DNA of 64,000 nucleotides. It comes from Methyloversatilis sp. (lineage in GTDB: Bacteria; Pseudomonadota; Gammaproteobacteria; Burkholderiales; Rhodocyclaceae). Positions 29,422-41,065 of the stretch are shown in pieces. The stretch spans positions 1-64,000 of the forward strand of contig JAEUNO010000012.1 of the NCBI GenBank assembly GCA_016791045.1. The letters are read 5' to 3'. The notes below the pieces were generated by a model, which worked only from the letters and a program-made list of their open reading frames with translations, was not told the DNA's origin and did not search any database. How positions within the stretch are numbered: position 1 is the first letter of the stretch; each line of letters begins with the position of its first letter. Made by a program: the position numbers and the translations under genes.

Positions 29422-29993
29422 TACGGATCAACCTGCTTCCTCACCGCGAGGAGAAGCGCAAGGCGAGGCGCCAGCAGTTCGTGGCGTTTTCCGGCGCGAC
29501 ACTGCTGCTCGGCGCACTCATCGTCGGTCTGGTGAATGGCGTGATCAGCGGTTACGTGTCGGCGCAGGACGAAAAGAATGCTTTCCTCAAGACCGAAATC
29601 GCGGTGCTCGACAAGTCGATCGACGAAATCAAGCGTCTGCGCGAACAGACGGATGCGCTGATCCAGCGCAAGCAGGTCATCGAATCGCTGCAGGGCAACC
29701 GGTCCGAGGCAGTGGGCCTGTTCAACGAACTCGCCAAGAACGTGCCGGAAGGCGTGTACATCAGGAAGGTGTCGCAGCAGGGCGGAAAGATCAATCTGGT
29801 CGGTTACGCGCAATCGAACGCCCGCGTGTCCAGCCTGATGCGCAACCTCGAATCGTCGCCCCTGCTCGAGCGGCCGACGCTGGTGGAAATCAAGGGTTCG
29901 AACGTCGACAAGCGCCGCATGAACGAATTCAACCTCGATCTGTACATCACGCGGGCGGCGGAAGACCCCGCCGCCAAAGGCAGGAAGACATGA
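29418..29993 (+). CDS. pilN: Type IV pilus inner-membrane protein PilN
   Basis: A 191-aa bitopic protein. The PilM-binding motif MIRINLLPHREEKRK is at the N-terminus, then one membrane segment at about 20-42 and a periplasmic coiled coil with a ferredoxin-like fold. It overlaps pilM by four bases (ATGA). It pairs with PilO in the alignment complex. Confidence 0.95.
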   Translation: MIRINLLPHREEKRKARRQQFVAFSGATLLLGALIVGLVNGVISGYVSAQDEKNAFLKTEIAVLDKSIDEIKRLREQTDALIQRKQVIESLQGNRSEAVGLFNELAKNVPEGVYIRKVSQQGGKINLVGYAQSNARVSSLMRNLESSPLLERPTLVEIKGSNVDKRRMNEFNLDLYITRAAEDPAAKGRKT

Positions 29994-30658
29994 AGGACAT
30001 CCAGCTTCCGAAAATCGATTTTTCGCGCATCGGGGATGATTTCCGGAACCTCGATCCGAAGGATGTCGGCAATTGGGCGATCCTGCCGAAACTGGCGGTG
30101 CTGTTCGGTCTGCTGATCGCCGCGGTCGCTGCCGGCTGGTGGTTCCTGTGGGAACCGCTGATGGTCGAACTCGAACAGAAACGCGCCGAAGAGGAAACGC
30201 TCAAGGCGCAATGGCTGCAGAAGAAGGGCGAAGCGGTCAATCTCGAACAGTATCAGCAGCAGTTGAGCGATATCGACCGCTCCTTCGGCGCCTTGCTGAA
30301 GCAGCTGCCGAACAAGGCGGAAATGGAATCGCTGCTGGTCGATATCAGCCAGGCCGGACTGAGCAGGGGCCTGCAGTTCGAAATCTGGCGTCCGGGCAGC
30401 GAGGCGGTCAAGGATTTCTACGCCGAGCTCCCGATCACGCTGCGGGTGACCGGCGGCTATCACGATCTCGGCAGTTTCGCCGGTGACGTGGCCAAGCTGT
30501 CACGGATCGTGACCATCGGTTCGATCGGCATCGAATCGGGCAAGGACGGATTGCTGAAGATGGATGCGGTGGCGACCACCTACCGCTACCTCGACGAGGA
30601 AGAACTGGCCCGCGTGAAACGCGAAAAGGCAGAGCGCGAAAAGGGGAACAAGAAGTGA
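29990..30658 (+). CDS. pilO: Type IV pilus inner-membrane protein PilO
   Basis: A 222-aa bitopic protein with a membrane helix near residues 28-50 (LAVLFGLLIAAVAAGWWFL), then a coiled coil and a periplasmic ferredoxin-like domain including VKDFYAELPITLRVTGGYHDLGSF. It overlaps pilN and pilP by four bases each. It forms the PilN-PilO-PilP complex that links the inner-membrane motor to PilQ. Confidence 0.95.
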   Translation: MKDIQLPKIDFSRIGDDFRNLDPKDVGNWAILPKLAVLFGLLIAAVAAGWWFLWEPLMVELEQKRAEEETLKAQWLQKKGEAVNLEQYQQQLSDIDRSFGALLKQLPNKAEMESLLVDISQAGLSRGLQFEIWRPGSEAVKDFYAELPITLRVTGGYHDLGSFAGDVAKLSRIVTIGSIGIESGKDGLLKMDAVATTYRYLDEEELARVKREKAEREKGNKK

Positions 30659-31182
30659 AGCGCGCATTGACCCTTGCCATGCTGTGCAGTGGGCTGGCGG
30701 CCTGCGGTTCGGAGGACCACCAGGACCTGCGGGCGTGGATGGAACAGAGCACCCAGGGGCTGAAGGGACAGGTCAAGCCCCTGCCCGAAATCAAGCCTTC
30801 GATCATCGTGGCCTACGAAACCGGGTCGCTGATCGACCCGTTCAGTGCAGCCAAGATCGAACCCGAGCGCAAGAAGGGCGGCGGTGGCGGCGGTGTGGGT
30901 CCGGATCTGGATCGCCGCAAGGAGCCGCTCGAACAGTACCCGCTGGATTCGCTCGCCATGGTGGGCGTGCTGCAGCAGGGCAAGGTCGCGTATGCGCTGA
31001 TCAAGGCCGACACGACATTGCACCGGGTCAGGTCAGGGAATTACATGGGTCAGAATTTCGGTGTCATCACGGCCATTGCGGATGACGGCATCACCCTCAA
31101 GGAAATCGTTCAGGACGCGGACGGCGAATGGGTCGAACGTACCAGTACGCTCCAGTTGCTGGAGCAGGAGACAAACAAATGA
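30655..31182 (+). CDS. pilP: Type IV pilus lipoprotein PilP
   Basis: A 175-aa lipoprotein with lipobox GLAAC at about 14-18 (KRALTLAMLCSGLAAC). A flexible linker with a Gly run (GGGGGG) precedes the C-terminal beta domain (YPLDSLAMVGVLQQGKVAYALIKA and VRSGNYMGQNFGVI) that binds PilQ. Its ends overlap pilO and pilQ by four bases. Confidence 0.95.
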   Translation: MKRALTLAMLCSGLAACGSEDHQDLRAWMEQSTQGLKGQVKPLPEIKPSIIVAYETGSLIDPFSAAKIEPERKKGGGGGGVGPDLDRRKEPLEQYPLDSLAMVGVLQQGKVAYALIKADTTLHRVRSGNYMGQNFGVITAIADDGITLKEIVQDADGEWVERTSTLQLLEQETNK

Positions 31183-33299
31183 ATTTCGTCCGCAAGATCG
31201 CATGCCTGATCGTGGCCCTTGGCGCAGGCCTGATACCGCTCGCGGCGTCTGCTCAGAGCCAGCCCAACAGCATCGAATCCATTCTGGTGTCGCAGCAGGG
31301 CGGCGAGGTGCTGATCAAGGTCACCACCAAAACCGAACTGCCTGCGGTGCCGGCCAATTTCAGCGTCGCATCGCCCGCGCGCGTGGCGTTCGATTTCCCC
31401 GCAACCGGCAATGCCGTGGGTCGCAACTCGCAGACCGTCAATGAGGCCCATCTGCGCAGCTACAACATCGTCGAAGTCGGCGATCGCACGCGTCTGGTGC
31501 TGAACCTGAACAAGCTGTCGCCGTTCAATACGCGCATCTCCGGGCGTGACCTCTACATCAGCCTCGCGATGCCGGCCAGTTCCGAGGCGGTTGCCCAGTC
31601 CGACAATGTGTCGCGCTTTGCCGAGCCGGGGGTGTCGCAGGACGCGCAGATGCTGCGCAATGTCGGCTTCCGTCGCGGCAAGGATGGCGAAGGCCGCGTG
31701 GTGGTCGAACTGTCCGATCCGAACACCGGTATCGACATCCGCCAGCAAGGCACCAAGCTGGTGGTCGAGTTCCTGCGCGCGTCGGTGGCGGACGAATTCC
31801 TGAAGCGCTACGACGTGACCGACTTCGGCACGCCGATCACGCAGATGGAAGTCGTGCGATCCGGTGCCAACACGCGCCTCACGGTGACGCCGACCGGTCT
31901 GTGGGAGCACAACGCCTACCAGAGCGAAAATCAGTTCATCCTCGAAGTGAAGCGTCTGGTCGAAGATCCGAACAAGCTGGTTCAGGGCAGCAAGCCGGGC
32001 TACCAGGGCGAAAAGCTGTCGCTCAACTTCCAGAACATCGACGTTCGGTCGGTGCTTCAGGTCATCGCCGACTTCACCGACAACAACATCATCACGTCCG
32101 ACACCGTCGGCGGTTCGCTCACGCTGCGGCTGAAGGATGTGCCGTGGGACCAGGCGCTCGACATCATTCTCGACGCCAAGGGCCTGGACAAGCGCAAGAC
32201 CGGCAACGTGATCTGGATCGCGCCGCGCGATGAACTGTCGGCCAAGGAAAAGCTTGCGCTGGAGAGCCAGCAGCAGGTCAGCGAACTCGAGCCGCTGCGC
32301 ACCGAAACCTTCCAGCTGAACTATCACAAGGCCGATGTGCTGCACAAGGCGATCACCGATGACAAGGACAAGCGTTTCCTGTCCAAGCGCGGTTCGATCG
32401 TGATGGACGTGCGCACCAACAAGCTGATCGTGACCGACATTCCGGCCCGCCTCGAAGACATTCGCCGCATCCTCGGCGAACTGGACGTGGCGACGCGTCA
32501 GGTGCTGATCGAAGCACGCATCGTCGAAGCGAACGAAGACTTCGCCAAGAACCTGGGTGCGCGTCTGGGTCTGAACCAGGCGCAGTCGGGCTCGGTGCAA
32601 CTCGGCCGGGCGGGTTTGAACATCGGCGGTTCTTCACTGGCCACCGGCTTCCAGACAGGTCAGGTACAGACGCAACCCAACTTCGCCACGGATTCGCTCG
32701 GCGTCAATCTGCGCGCGTCGAACATCAGCGGCCGCTCGCCGGGTCAGCTGTCGTTCGTACTGTTCAATTCGGCGGCAACCCGCTTCCTGAACCTCGAACT
32801 GTCCGCTCTCGAACAGGACGGCAAGGGCAAGGTGATTTCAAGCCCGCGTGTCATGACCTCCGACCAGAACGAAGCACTGATCGAGCAGGGCGTCGAGATT
32901 CCGTATCAGCAGGCCACCAGCTCCGGCGCGACCAGCATTTCCTTCCGCAAGGCCAACCTGATGCTGAAGGTGAAGCCGCAGATCACGCCGGACGGCCGCG
33001 TACAGATGGCGCTCGACATCAACAAGGACACGCCCAATACCCAGCTGGCCACCGGCGCCGGTGTGGCCATCGACACCAAGCACGTCAAGACCGATGTGCT
33101 GGTCGAGAACGGCGGCACGGTGGTGATCGGCGGTATCTACACCCAGGAAGAACGCCGCACCCAGTCGCGCGTTCCGTTCCTCGGCGATCTGCCGTATGTC
33201 GGTTTCCTGTTCCGCAACACGGAAACCCGCGACAACCGCGCCGAGCTCCTCATCTTCGTGACGCCGCGCATCGTCAGCGACAACCTCACGCTGCGCTGA
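31179..33299 (+). CDS. pilQ: Type IV pilus secretin PilQ
   Basis: A 706-aa outer-membrane secretin through which the pilus emerges. A signal peptide ends near ASAQS. AMIN-type domains occupy roughly residues 25-250. A secretin/TonB short N-terminal domain follows ([26 protein letters not shown]). The C-terminal secretin domain contains [19 protein letters not shown] and [13 protein letters not shown]. The ATG at 31179 overlaps the pilP stop. A G/C-rich hairpin with no T run lies at 33319-33342. Confidence 0.95.
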   Translation: MNFVRKIACLIVALGAGLIPLAASAQSQPNSIESILVSQQGGEVLIKVTTKTELPAVPANFSVASPARVAFDFPATGNAVGRNSQTVNEAHLRSYNIVEVGDRTRLVLNLNKLSPFNTRISGRDLYISLAMPASSEAVAQSDNVSRFAEPGVSQDAQMLRNVGFRRGKDGEGRVVVELSDPNTGIDIRQQGTKLVVEFLRASVADEFLKRYDVTDFGTPITQMEVVRSGANTRLTVTPTGLWEHNAYQSENQFILEVKRLVEDPNKLVQGSKPGYQGEKLSLNFQNIDVRSVLQVIADFTDNNIITSDTVGGSLTLRLKDVPWDQALDIILDAKGLDKRKTGNVIWIAPRDELSAKEKLALESQQQVSELEPLRTETFQLNYHKADVLHKAITDDKDKRFLSKRGSIVMDVRTNKLIVTDIPARLEDIRRILGELDVATRQVLIEARIVEANEDFAKNLGARLGLNQAQSGSVQLGRAGLNIGGSSLATGFQTGQVQTQPNFATDSLGVNLRASNISGRSPGQLSFVLFNSAATRFLNLELSALEQDGKGKVISSPRVMTSDQNEALIEQGVEIPYQQATSSGATSISFRKANLMLKVKPQITPDGRVQMALDINKDTPNTQLATGAGVAIDTKHVKTDVLVENGGTVVIGGIYTQEERRTQSRVPFLGDLPYVGFLFRNTETRDNRAELLIFVTPRIVSDNLTLR

Positions 33300-33318
33300 T
33301 CCTGAATCCACCGGACGG

Positions 33319-33342
33319 GCGGCCCCGAACGTGCGGCCGCCT
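33319..33342 (+). terminator. Hairpin after pilQ, weak terminator candidate
   Basis: The arms ggcggcc and ggccgcc pair over a 10-nt loop 20 bp past pilQ. No T tract follows. It could attenuate read-through from pilQ into aroK. Confidence 0.35.
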
Positions 33343-33363
33343 GCCGGGGCGGGCGGGCACTGC

Positions 33364-33369
33364 TAGAAT
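33364..33369 (+). promoter_or_regulatory. Putative -10 element for aroK
   Basis: TAGAAT ends 7 bp before the aroK GTG. Transcription would start at or next to the start codon, giving a leaderless mRNA. No Shine-Dalgarno is visible. The -35 is weak. Confidence 0.4.
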
Positions 33370-33376
33370 CCGGCCC

Positions 33377-33904
33377 GTGGAACACAGCGACAACATCATT
33401 CTCGTCGGCCTGATGGGCGCCGGCAAAACCACGGTCGGCCGGCAGCTTGCGCGACGCCTGCGCAAGCGCTTCGTCGACTGTGATCACGAGATCGAAGCGC
33501 GCACCGGCGTCAGCATTCCCACCATCTTCGAAATCGAGGGCGAGGCGGGTTTCCGCCGGCGCGAAAGCGCAGTGATCGAATCGCTCGCCCAGGACTCAGG
33601 CCTGGTGCTCGCCACCGGTGGCGGCGCCGTGCTCGACCCGATGAACCGCAAGCACCTGAAGGCCGGCGGCTGGGTCGTCTATCTGGATGTCCCGCCCGAC
33701 GTGCTCTGGCACCGCACCCGCGGCGACCGCAACCGTCCGTTGCTGCAGGTCGATGACCCGCGCGCGCGGGTACGCGAACTGCACGGCATCCGCGATCCGC
33801 TGTACCGCGAGGTGGCGGATTTCATCGCCGAGAGCGGGCACGGCAGCCCGCTGACCATCGTCCGTCAACTTGAACGGGAATACCTGAGCCGATGCGCAGC
33901 CTGA
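33377..33904 (+). CDS. aroK: Shikimate kinase
   Basis: A 175-aa P-loop kinase that phosphorylates shikimate at the 3-hydroxyl. It has Walker [12 protein letters not shown], the shikimate site [20 protein letters not shown], and ATGGGAVL, then the LID arginines in RGDRNRPLL. It starts with GTG and is possibly leaderless. It overlaps aroB by 13 bp. The order pilQ-aroK-aroB is conserved in many beta- and gammaproteobacteria. Confidence 0.95.
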   Translation: MEHSDNIILVGLMGAGKTTVGRQLARRLRKRFVDCDHEIEARTGVSIPTIFEIEGEAGFRRRESAVIESLAQDSGLVLATGGGAVLDPMNRKHLKAGGWVVYLDVPPDVLWHRTRGDRNRPLLQVDDPRARVRELHGIRDPLYREVADFIAESGHGSPLTIVRQLEREYLSRCAA

Positions 33905-34980
33905 ACGTCGCCCTTGATGAACGCGCCTACGACATCCACATCGGTCGCGGCCTGATCGATCGCGGCGACCTGCTGGCGTCGGTGCTCAAACGCAAGCGCG
34001 CAGTGGTCATCAGCAACGAGGTGGTCGCGCCGCTGTACGCCGCACGGGTGCTCGCCGCGCTCGATTCGGTCGATGTCGCCCATCAGCTGGTGGTGCTGCC
34101 CGACGGCGAGGCGCACAAGGACTGGCCGACGCTGAACCTCATTTTCGACGCGCTGCTCGGCGCACGGGTCGAACGTTCGACGACGCTGATCGCACTGGGC
34201 GGCGGTGTCATCGGCGACATGGTCGGCTTCGCCGCCGCCACCTATCAGCGCGGCGTGCCTTTCATCCAGGTGCCGACCACGCTGCTGTCGCAGGTGGATT
34301 CCAGCGTCGGCGGCAAGACCGCCATCAATCACCCGCTCGGCAAGAACATGATCGGCGCCTTCCATCAGCCGAAGCTGGTGCTGGCCGACATCGACACGCT
34401 CGACACGCTGCCCGATCGTGAATTGAAGGCCGGCCTGGCCGAAGTGATCAAGTACGGCCTGATCCGCGACCGCGAATTCTTCGACTGGCTCGAAATCAAC
34501 ATGCCGCGCCTGCTGGCGCGCGACGCCGACGCGCTGGCGTTCGCCATCGAACGTTCCTGCCGCAACAAGGCCGAGGTGGTGATCGAGGACGAAACCGAAA
34601 CCGGTGTCCGGGCGCTGCTCAATCTCGGCCATACCTTCGGCCACGCGATCGAAACAGGTCTTGGCTACGGCGAATGGCTGCACGGCGAAGCCGTCGCCGC
34701 CGGTACGTTGATGGCGGCCGAACTGTCGCGCCGGCTGGGCTGGCTGGGCGACGCCGACATCGCGCGCATCCGCGCCATTCACGCAGCAGCCGGCCTGGCG
34801 CTGCGCGGCCCGCGCCTGGGTGTCGACCGGTATCTCGAACTGATGTCGCACGACAAGAAGGTCGAAGCCGGCAAGCTGCGGCTGGTGCTGCTGCGCGCCA
34901 TCGGCGACGCCGTGGTGTGGGGCGAGGCGACGCGGCCTGACGTCGCATCGGCGATCGAACAGTGTTGCGCCGATGTCTGA
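33892..34980 (+). CDS. aroB: 3-dehydroquinate synthase
   Basis: A 362-aa NAD- and metal-dependent enzyme that converts DAHP to 3-dehydroquinate. It has [48 protein letters not shown], the metal-ligand region [12 protein letters not shown], and HGEAVAAG. It overlaps aroK upstream and dgt downstream by 8 bp. Confidence 0.96.
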   Translation: MRSLNVALDERAYDIHIGRGLIDRGDLLASVLKRKRAVVISNEVVAPLYAARVLAALDSVDVAHQLVVLPDGEAHKDWPTLNLIFDALLGARVERSTTLIALGGGVIGDMVGFAAATYQRGVPFIQVPTTLLSQVDSSVGGKTAINHPLGKNMIGAFHQPKLVLADIDTLDTLPDRELKAGLAEVIKYGLIRDREFFDWLEINMPRLLARDADALAFAIERSCRNKAEVVIEDETETGVRALLNLGHTFGHAIETGLGYGEWLHGEAVAAGTLMAAELSRRLGWLGDADIARIRAIHAAAGLALRGPRLGVDRYLELMSHDKKVEAGKLRLVLLRAIGDAVVWGEATRPDVASAIEQCCADV

Positions 34981-36094
34981 ACTGGCCCCGTACGCCGCGC
35001 GTGAAGACAATTCACTCGGTCGTGTGCACCCCGAAGAGGCGCCGTCGGAGCGCAGCCAGTTCCAGCGCGACCGCGACCGCATCATCCACAGCACCGCGTT
35101 CCGCCGCCTCGAATACAAGACGCAGGTATTCGTCAATCACGAGGGCGACCTCTTTCGCACTCGGCTGACCCACAGCATCGAAGTGGCGCAGATCGCCCGC
35201 TCGATCGCGCGCGCGCTGCGGGTCAATGAAGATCTGGTCGAGGCGATTTCGCTGTCGCACGACCTCGGCCATACGCCATTCGGGCATGCCGGCCAGGACG
35301 CACTGAACGAGTGCATGCGCGAACACGGCGGCTTCGAGCACAACCTGCAGAGCCTGCGCACGGTCGATCTACTGGAAGAGCGCTACGGCGCCTTCGATGG
35401 GCTGAACCTCACATTCGAGACGCGCGAAGGCATTCTGAAGCACTGTTCGCCGGCCCGCGCGCGCGACCTCGGCGACCTGGGCCGGCGCTTCATCGAGCGC
35501 ACCCAGCCGACCATCGAGGCGCAGATCTGCAATCTGGCCGACGAAATCGCCTACAACAACCACGACGTCGACGACGGTCTGCGCTCCGGCCTGATCACAC
35601 TCGAACAGCTGGAAGAGGTGCCGGTGTTCGCGCGCTACCGGCGCGAAGTGCTCGAGCGCTACCCCCAGATCACCGGCCGGCGCCTGATCCACGAAACGAT
35701 CCGGCGCATGATCAACGCGCAAGTCGTTGATCTGGTGGCAGAAACCCGTTCTCGCATCGCGGCGGCCGCGCCGAATTCGATCGAAGACGTGCGCGGCGGG
35801 CCGGAGCTCGTCGCCTACAGTGACGCCATGCGGGCGGAGCAGCGCACCCTGAAGCAATTCCTGCGCGACGAGCTGTACCGCCATTATCAGGTGCTGCGCA
35901 TGACAGCCAAGGCGCGACGCATCGTGGCCGAACTGTTCGGCGCCTTCCACGGCGATCCGAAGTTGCTGCCGCCGCAGTACCAGTCCATGGCGAAGGACGA
36001 CCGCGCACGCGCCATCGCCGATTACATCGCCGGCATGACCGACCGTTACGCCATGCGCGAACACCGCCGGCTGTTTGCCGTGGGCGACATCTGA
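34973..36094 (+). CDS. dGTPase-like HD-domain protein
   Basis: A 373-aa deoxyguanosinetriphosphate triphosphohydrolase-like protein. HD motifs are [29 protein letters not shown], and [17 protein letters not shown]. The family cleaves dNTPs to nucleosides and triphosphate and can affect phage susceptibility. It starts inside the 3' end of aroB, a conserved arrangement, so expression is coupled. Confidence 0.92.
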   Translation: MSELAPYAAREDNSLGRVHPEEAPSERSQFQRDRDRIIHSTAFRRLEYKTQVFVNHEGDLFRTRLTHSIEVAQIARSIARALRVNEDLVEAISLSHDLGHTPFGHAGQDALNECMREHGGFEHNLQSLRTVDLLEERYGAFDGLNLTFETREGILKHCSPARARDLGDLGRRFIERTQPTIEAQICNLADEIAYNNHDVDDGLRSGLITLEQLEEVPVFARYRREVLERYPQITGRRLIHETIRRMINAQVVDLVAETRSRIAAAAPNSIEDVRGGPELVAYSDAMRAEQRTLKQFLRDELYRHYQVLRMTAKARRIVAELFGAFHGDPKLLPPQYQSMAKDDRARAIADYIAGMTDRYAMREHRRLFAVGDI

Positions 36095-36383
36095 AGCGAC
36101 CGCCGCACGCCGGAATCCGTCACGTTTTGATGCACCGCGGAACGAGTATTGTCTGCGGCCGTGCATGTCCGTATACTCCGTCGTCCACCCCAAAAGTGCC
36201 CGGAGCGGCTTCAGCGTTGAAGCGGCCAGGCCACCCGAGCCGGTGCCCACATCGTCCCGCCGTCAGGCGATGATCGTGGAAGCCGGCTTTTTCACGGGCT
36301 TGGAGGTGCGAATTCCCGCAGTGCGACAGGCCGCAGGGCCGGTTCCGTGCGCGGTTGGCAAACGAGTTCCGAGGACGAATGCA
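36095..36383 (+). other. Long leader region upstream of gltB
   Basis: This 289-bp gap contains a good sigma-70 promoter at 36149-36177 and a leader of about 200 nt before the gltB ATG. A 6-bp hairpin gcttca/tgaagc is visible in it near 36210. I do not recognise a known riboswitch class or any coding sequence here. Confidence 0.4.
36149..36177 (+). promoter_or_regulatory. Sigma-70 promoter for gltBD
   Basis: TTGTCT at 36149-36154 and TATACT at 36172-36177 are separated by exactly 17 bp, a near-consensus promoter. Transcription should start near 36184. Confidence 0.7.
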
Positions 36384-39300
36384 ATGGGTCTTCCCCATAC
36401 TCAAGGTCTGTACGACCCCGAAAACGAGCACGATGCATGTGGTGTGGGTTTCGTTGCGAACATCAAGAATCGCACGTCGCACGACATCATCGAAAAGGGT
36501 CTGCTGATCCTGAAGAATCTCGACCATCGGGGTGCCACCGGTTACGACCCGATGCTCGGCGACGGTGCCGGCATCCTGATCCAGCTGCCTGACGCGCTGC
36601 TGCGCGACGAAGCCGGCAAACTCGGCATCACGCTGCCCGCCGCCGGCGATTACGCCTGCGGAACCGTTTTCCTGCCGCAATCCGCCAATGGCGCCGCCGC
36701 CTGTGAATCGGTTGTCGCGCGCATCATCCACGAAGAAGGCCTGACCTTCCTCGGCTGGCGCGACCTGCCGCGCGACAGCAGCGTGCTGGCCGAAGCCGCC
36801 CGCGCCATGGAGCCGCAGATGCGCCAGGTGCTGATCGCCCGCCCGGACACCGTGGCCGACCAGACCGCCTTCGAGCGCAAGCTGTTCGTCGTGCGCAAGC
36901 GCGTCGAGCATGCGGTGCGCGCGCTCAAGCTGTCCGACGTTGGTCAGTTCTACATTCCGTCACTGTCGTCGCGAACCATTGTTTACAAGGGCATGCTGCT
37001 GGCCAACCAGGTGGGCGAGTACTTCCTCGACCTGCAGGACAGCCGCGCGATGTCGGCGCTGGCCCTTGTGCACCAGCGCTTTTCGACCAACACCTTCCCG
37101 ACCTGGGATCTGGCCCACCCCTTCCGCATGATTGCCCACAACGGTGAAATCAACACCGTGCGCGGCAACATCAACTGGATGAAGGCGCGCCAGAAGTCGA
37201 TGAAATCGGCCGCACTGGGCGACGATCTCGACAAGCTGTGGCCGCTGATCGTCGAAGGCGGCTCCGATTCCGCGTCGTTCGACAACGCGCTCGAACTGCT
37301 GGTGATGGGCGGCTACTCGCTGGCGCACGCCATGATGATGCTGATCCCGGAAGCCTGGGCCGGCAATCCGCTGATGGACGAAGAGCGCCGCGCGTTCTAT
37401 GAATTCCACGCTGCGATCATGGAACCGTGGGATGGTCCGGCCGCCGTGGCCTTTACCGACGGTCGCCAGATCGGTGCCACGCTCGACCGCAACGGCCTGC
37501 GCCCGGCGCGTTTCCTGGTGACCGATGACGACATGGTCGTCATGGCGTCCGAAATGGGCGTGCTGCCGATTCCGGACGAACGCATCATCCAGAAATGGCG
37601 TCTGCAGCCGGGCAAGATGTTCATGATCGACCTCGAAAAGGGCGCGATCATCGAAGACGGCGCGCTCAAGCACGAGCTGTCGACCGAATACCCGTACGAC
37701 AAATGGATCACCGATTCGCGCTTCTTCCTGACCGAGCTGGAAGAGGTCGAGTACGCGAACAGCCGCACGGAAACCCTGCTCGATACGCAGCAGGCCTTCG
37801 GCTACACCCAGGAAGACATCAAGTTCATCCTCGCGCCGATGGCCTCGGCCGGCGAGGAAGCCGTCGGTTCGATGGGCAATGATTCGACGCTGCCGGTGCT
37901 GTCCGACCGCAACAAGCCGCTGTACAGCTACTTCAAGCAGCTGTTCGCGCAGGTGACCAATCCGCCGATCGACCCGATCCGCGAAGAGATCGTCATGTCG
38001 CTCGCGTCCTTCATCGGCCCGCGTCCGAACCTGATGGGCGTCGCCGACAACGAAGACGGCCTCACACCGCGCCTCGAACTGACCCAGCCGGTGCTGACCA
38101 ACCAGGACCTGATGCGCCTGCGCGACATCGAGCGCCTGACCGGCGGCAAGTACCGTTCGCTGGTGCTCGACATGACCTATCCGGCCGCCGACGGCGCAGC
38201 CGGTTGCGAAGCGACCCTCGAGCGTCTGCAGAACGCAGCCGAAAAGTCGGTCGCCGACGGCTTCAACATCGTGCTGCTGTCCGACCGCGCCGTGTCGCGC
38301 GAGCGCGTCGCCGTCCCCGCGCTGCTCGCCACGTCGGCCGTGCATCACCATCTGGTGCGCAAGGGCCTGCGCACGCTGACCGGTCTGGTGATCGACACCG
38401 GTTCGGCACGCGAAACGCACCACTTCGCCCTGCTCGCCGGTTACGGCGCCGAGGCGATCTGTCCGTGGCTGGCCTTCGACACCATCGCCGAAATTTCCAA
38501 CGAGCTGCCGTCCGGGCTGTCGACCAAGGAAGCGTCGAAGCGCTTCATCAAGGCGGTGGGCAAGGGCCTGAACAAGGTCATGTCCAAGATGGGCATTTCG
38601 ACCTATCAGTCGTACAGCGGCGCGCAGATCTTCGAAGCCATCGGCCTCAACTCGGCCTTCGTGAAGCGCTACTTCACCGGCACCGCCACCCAGGTCGAAG
38701 GCATCGGTCTGGCGGAAGTCGCCGAAGAAGCCCTGCGCACGCACACCCAGGCCTTCGGCAACGACCCGGTGCTGGCCAATGCGCTGGATGCCGGCGGCGA
38801 GTACGCCTTCCGTATCCGCGGCGAAGAGCACATGTGGACGCCGGACGCGATCGCCAAGCTGCAGCACTCGACGCGTGCCAACAAGTACGACACGTACAAG
38901 GAATACGCGAAGATCATCAACGACCAGACGAAGCGTCACATGACGCTGCGCGGTCTGTTCGACATCAAGCCGGCCGGCCCGCCGGTGCCGCTGTCCGAAG
39001 TCGAATCGGCGGCGGACATCGTCAAGCGCTTCGCCACCGGCGCCATGTCGCTCGGCTCGATCTCGACCGAGGCGCACACCACGCTGGCCATCGCGATGAA
39101 CCGCATCGGCGGCAAGTCGAACACCGGTGAGGGCGGCGAAGATCCGATCCGCTTCAATCCGGTGACCGAAGACACCACGCTCGACAAGCTGATCGGGTCG
39201 TCGCGCGTCGAAGTCGCGCTGCCGCTGAAGAAGGGCGATTCGCTGCGCTCGAAGATCAAGCAGGTCGCGTCCGGCCGTTTCGGCGTCACCGCCGAATACC

Positions 39301-41051
39301 TGGCCAGCGCCGACCAGCTGCAGATCAAGATGGCACAGGGTGCCAAGCCGGGCGAGGGCGGGCAGCTGCCCGGTCACAAGGTGTCGGAATACATCGGCTT
39401 CCTGCGTCACTCGGTGCCGGGTGTCGGCCTGATTTCGCCGCCGCCGCACCATGACATCTATTCGATCGAGGATCTGGCGCAGCTGATCCATGACCTGAAG
39501 AACTCGAATCCGCAGGCGTCGGTGTCGGTCAAGCTGGTGTCGGAAATCGGTGTCGGTACCGTGGCCGCAGGCGTGTCCAAGGCCAAGGCCGACCACGTCG
39601 TGATCGCCGGTCATGACGGCGGCACCGGTGCCAGCCCGATTTCGTCGATCAAGCACTGCGGCACGCCGTGGGAACTCGGCCTGGCCGAAACCCAGCAGAC
39701 CCTGGTGCTGAACCGCCTGCGTGGTCGCATCCGCGTGCAGGCCGACGGCCAGATGAAGACCGGCCGCGACGTGCTGATCGGTGCGCTGCTCGGCGCCGAC
39801 GAGTTCGGTTTCGCCACCGCGCCGCTGGTGGTCGAAGGCTGCATCATGATGCGCAAGTGCCATCTGAACACCTGCCCGGTCGGCGTCGCGACCCAGGATC
39901 CGGTGCTGCGCAAGAAGTTCACCGGCCAGCCCGAACATGTCGTCAATTTCTTCTTCTTCGTCGCCGAAGAGGTGCGCGAACTGATGGCGTCGATGGGCAT
40001 CCGCAGGTTCGAAGACCTGATCGGCCGCGCCGACCTGCTCGATACGCGTGCCGGCATCGAACACTGGAAGGCGCGCGGGCTCGACTTTTCGCGCATCTTC
40101 TTCATGCCGCCGGTACCGGCCGAGGTGTCGCGCTGCCATTCGGAAACGCAGGACCACGGCATCGACCGCGCGCTCGACCATGCGCTGATCGCCAAGGCGA
40201 AGGACGCCATCGAAAGCGGCAAGCCGGTGGTCATCGAATCGCCGATCACCAATGTGAACCGCACCGCCGGCACCATGCTGTCGCACGCCGTGGCCAGCAA
40301 GTACGGCCACGCCGGCCTGCCCGACGGCACCATCACGGTGAAGCTCGCCGGCACCGCCGGCCAGAGCTTCGGCGCCTTCATCGCCCGCGGCATCACGCTG
40401 GAACTGACCGGCCAGGGCAACGACTACGTCGCCAAGGGCCTGTCGGGCGGCCGCATCATCATCAAGCCGAGCGATGCGTTCCGCGGCAAGGCCGAACAGA
40501 ACATCATCGTCGGCAACACCGTGCTGTACGGCGCGATCGAAGGTGAGTGCTACTTCCGTGGCGTGGCCGGCGAACGCTTCGCGGTGCGCAATTCGGGCGC
40601 CATCGCGGTGGTCGAAGGCACCGGTGACCACGGCTGCGAATACATGACCGGCGGCACCGTGGTCGTGCTCGGCCAGACCGGCCGCAACTTCGCCGCCGGC
40701 ATGTCGGGCGGCGTGGCCTACGTGCTCGACGAGGACGGCAGCTTCGCCAAGCGCTGCAACATGTCCATGGTCGAAATCGACGCCCTCAGCGGTGATCTGG
40801 CAGACGACGCCGACATCGACGTGATCGGTCGCGCGGTGGTGAACCATGTCGACATGTGCGACGAAGAGATCATCCGTCGCCTGGTCACCCGTCACCTGCA
40901 CTTCACCGGCTCGGCGCGCGCGCGCGACGTGCTCGACAACTGGGCGCAGTGGCGCGCGAAGTTCGTCAAGGTGATGCCGATCGAATACCGTCGCGCGCTG
41001 CGCGAAATGGCTGCCAGGGCGGAAGCGCCCAGCGCGGCCCTGGCCAAGTAA
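36384..41051 (+). CDS. gltB: Glutamate synthase (NADPH) large subunit
   Basis: A 1,555-aa glutamate synthase alpha chain, which transfers the glutamine amide to 2-oxoglutarate. The mature enzyme should begin at Cys19 (HDACGVGF), the amidotransferase nucleophile, after propeptide removal. The FMN/synthase region contains [32 protein letters not shown] and the iron-sulfur cysteines in [15 protein letters not shown]. The C-terminal part is a beta-helix GXGXG domain. The ATG at 36384 has GAGGA 8 nt upstream. It forms an operon with gltD (14-bp gap). Confidence 0.96.
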   Translation: MGLPHTQGLYDPENEHDACGVGFVANIKNRTSHDIIEKGLLILKNLDHRGATGYDPMLGDGAGILIQLPDALLRDEAGKLGITLPAAGDYACGTVFLPQSANGAAACESVVARIIHEEGLTFLGWRDLPRDSSVLAEAARAMEPQMRQVLIARPDTVADQTAFERKLFVVRKRVEHAVRALKLSDVGQFYIPSLSSRTIVYKGMLLANQVGEYFLDLQDSRAMSALALVHQRFSTNTFPTWDLAHPFRMIAHNGEINTVRGNINWMKARQKSMKSAALGDDLDKLWPLIVEGGSDSASFDNALELLVMGGYSLAHAMMMLIPEAWAGNPLMDEERRAFYEFHAAIMEPWDGPAAVAFTDGRQIGATLDRNGLRPARFLVTDDDMVVMASEMGVLPIPDERIIQKWRLQPGKMFMIDLEKGAIIEDGALKHELSTEYPYDKWITDSRFFLTELEEVEYANSRTETLLDTQQAFGYTQEDIKFILAPMASAGEEAVGSMGNDSTLPVLSDRNKPLYSYFKQLFAQVTNPPIDPIREEIVMSLASFIGPRPNLMGVADNEDGLTPRLELTQPVLTNQDLMRLRDIERLTGGKYRSLVLDMTYPAADGAAGCEATLERLQNAAEKSVADGFNIVLLSDRAVSRERVAVPALLATSAVHHHLVRKGLRTLTGLVIDTGSARETHHFALLAGYGAEAICPWLAFDTIAEISNELPSGLSTKEASKRFIKAVGKGLNKVMSKMGISTYQSYSGAQIFEAIGLNSAFVKRYFTGTATQVEGIGLAEVAEEALRTHTQAFGNDPVLANALDAGGEYAFRIRGEEHMWTPDAIAKLQHSTRANKYDTYKEYAKIINDQTKRHMTLRGLFDIKPAGPPVPLSEVESAADIVKRFATGAMSLGSISTEAHTTLAIAMNRIGGKSNTGEGGEDPIRFNPVTEDTTLDKLIGSSRVEVALPLKKGDSLRSKIKQVASGRFGVTAEYLASADQLQIKMAQGAKPGEGGQLPGHKVSEYIGFLRHSVPGVGLISPPPHHDIYSIEDLAQLIHDLKNSNPQASVSVKLVSEIGVGTVAAGVSKAKADHVVIAGHDGGTGASPISSIKHCGTPWELGLAETQQTLVLNRLRGRIRVQADGQMKTGRDVLIGALLGADEFGFATAPLVVEGCIMMRKCHLNTCPVGVATQDPVLRKKFTGQPEHVVNFFFFVAEEVRELMASMGIRRFEDLIGRADLLDTRAGIEHWKARGLDFSRIFFMPPVPAEVSRCHSETQDHGIDRALDHALIAKAKDAIESGKPVVIESPITNVNRTAGTMLSHAVASKYGHAGLPDGTITVKLAGTAGQSFGAFIARGITLELTGQGNDYVAKGLSGGRIIIKPSDAFRGKAEQNIIVGNTVLYGAIEGECYFRGVAGERFAVRNSGAIAVVEGTGDHGCEYMTGGTVVVLGQTGRNFAAGMSGGVAYVLDEDGSFAKRCNMSMVEIDALSGDLADDADIDVIGRAVVNHVDMCDEEIIRRLVTRHLHFTGSARARDVLDNWAQWRAKFVKVMPIEYRRALREMAARAEAPSAALAK

Positions 41052-41065
41052 CAGGAACACGAGTC

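Noticed and set aside
36960-41060. 1,366-codon minus-strand open frame opposite gltB
   Set aside because: It is a shadow of gltB; gltB matches its family end to end and the shadow is rich in His, Arg and Gly with no domain.
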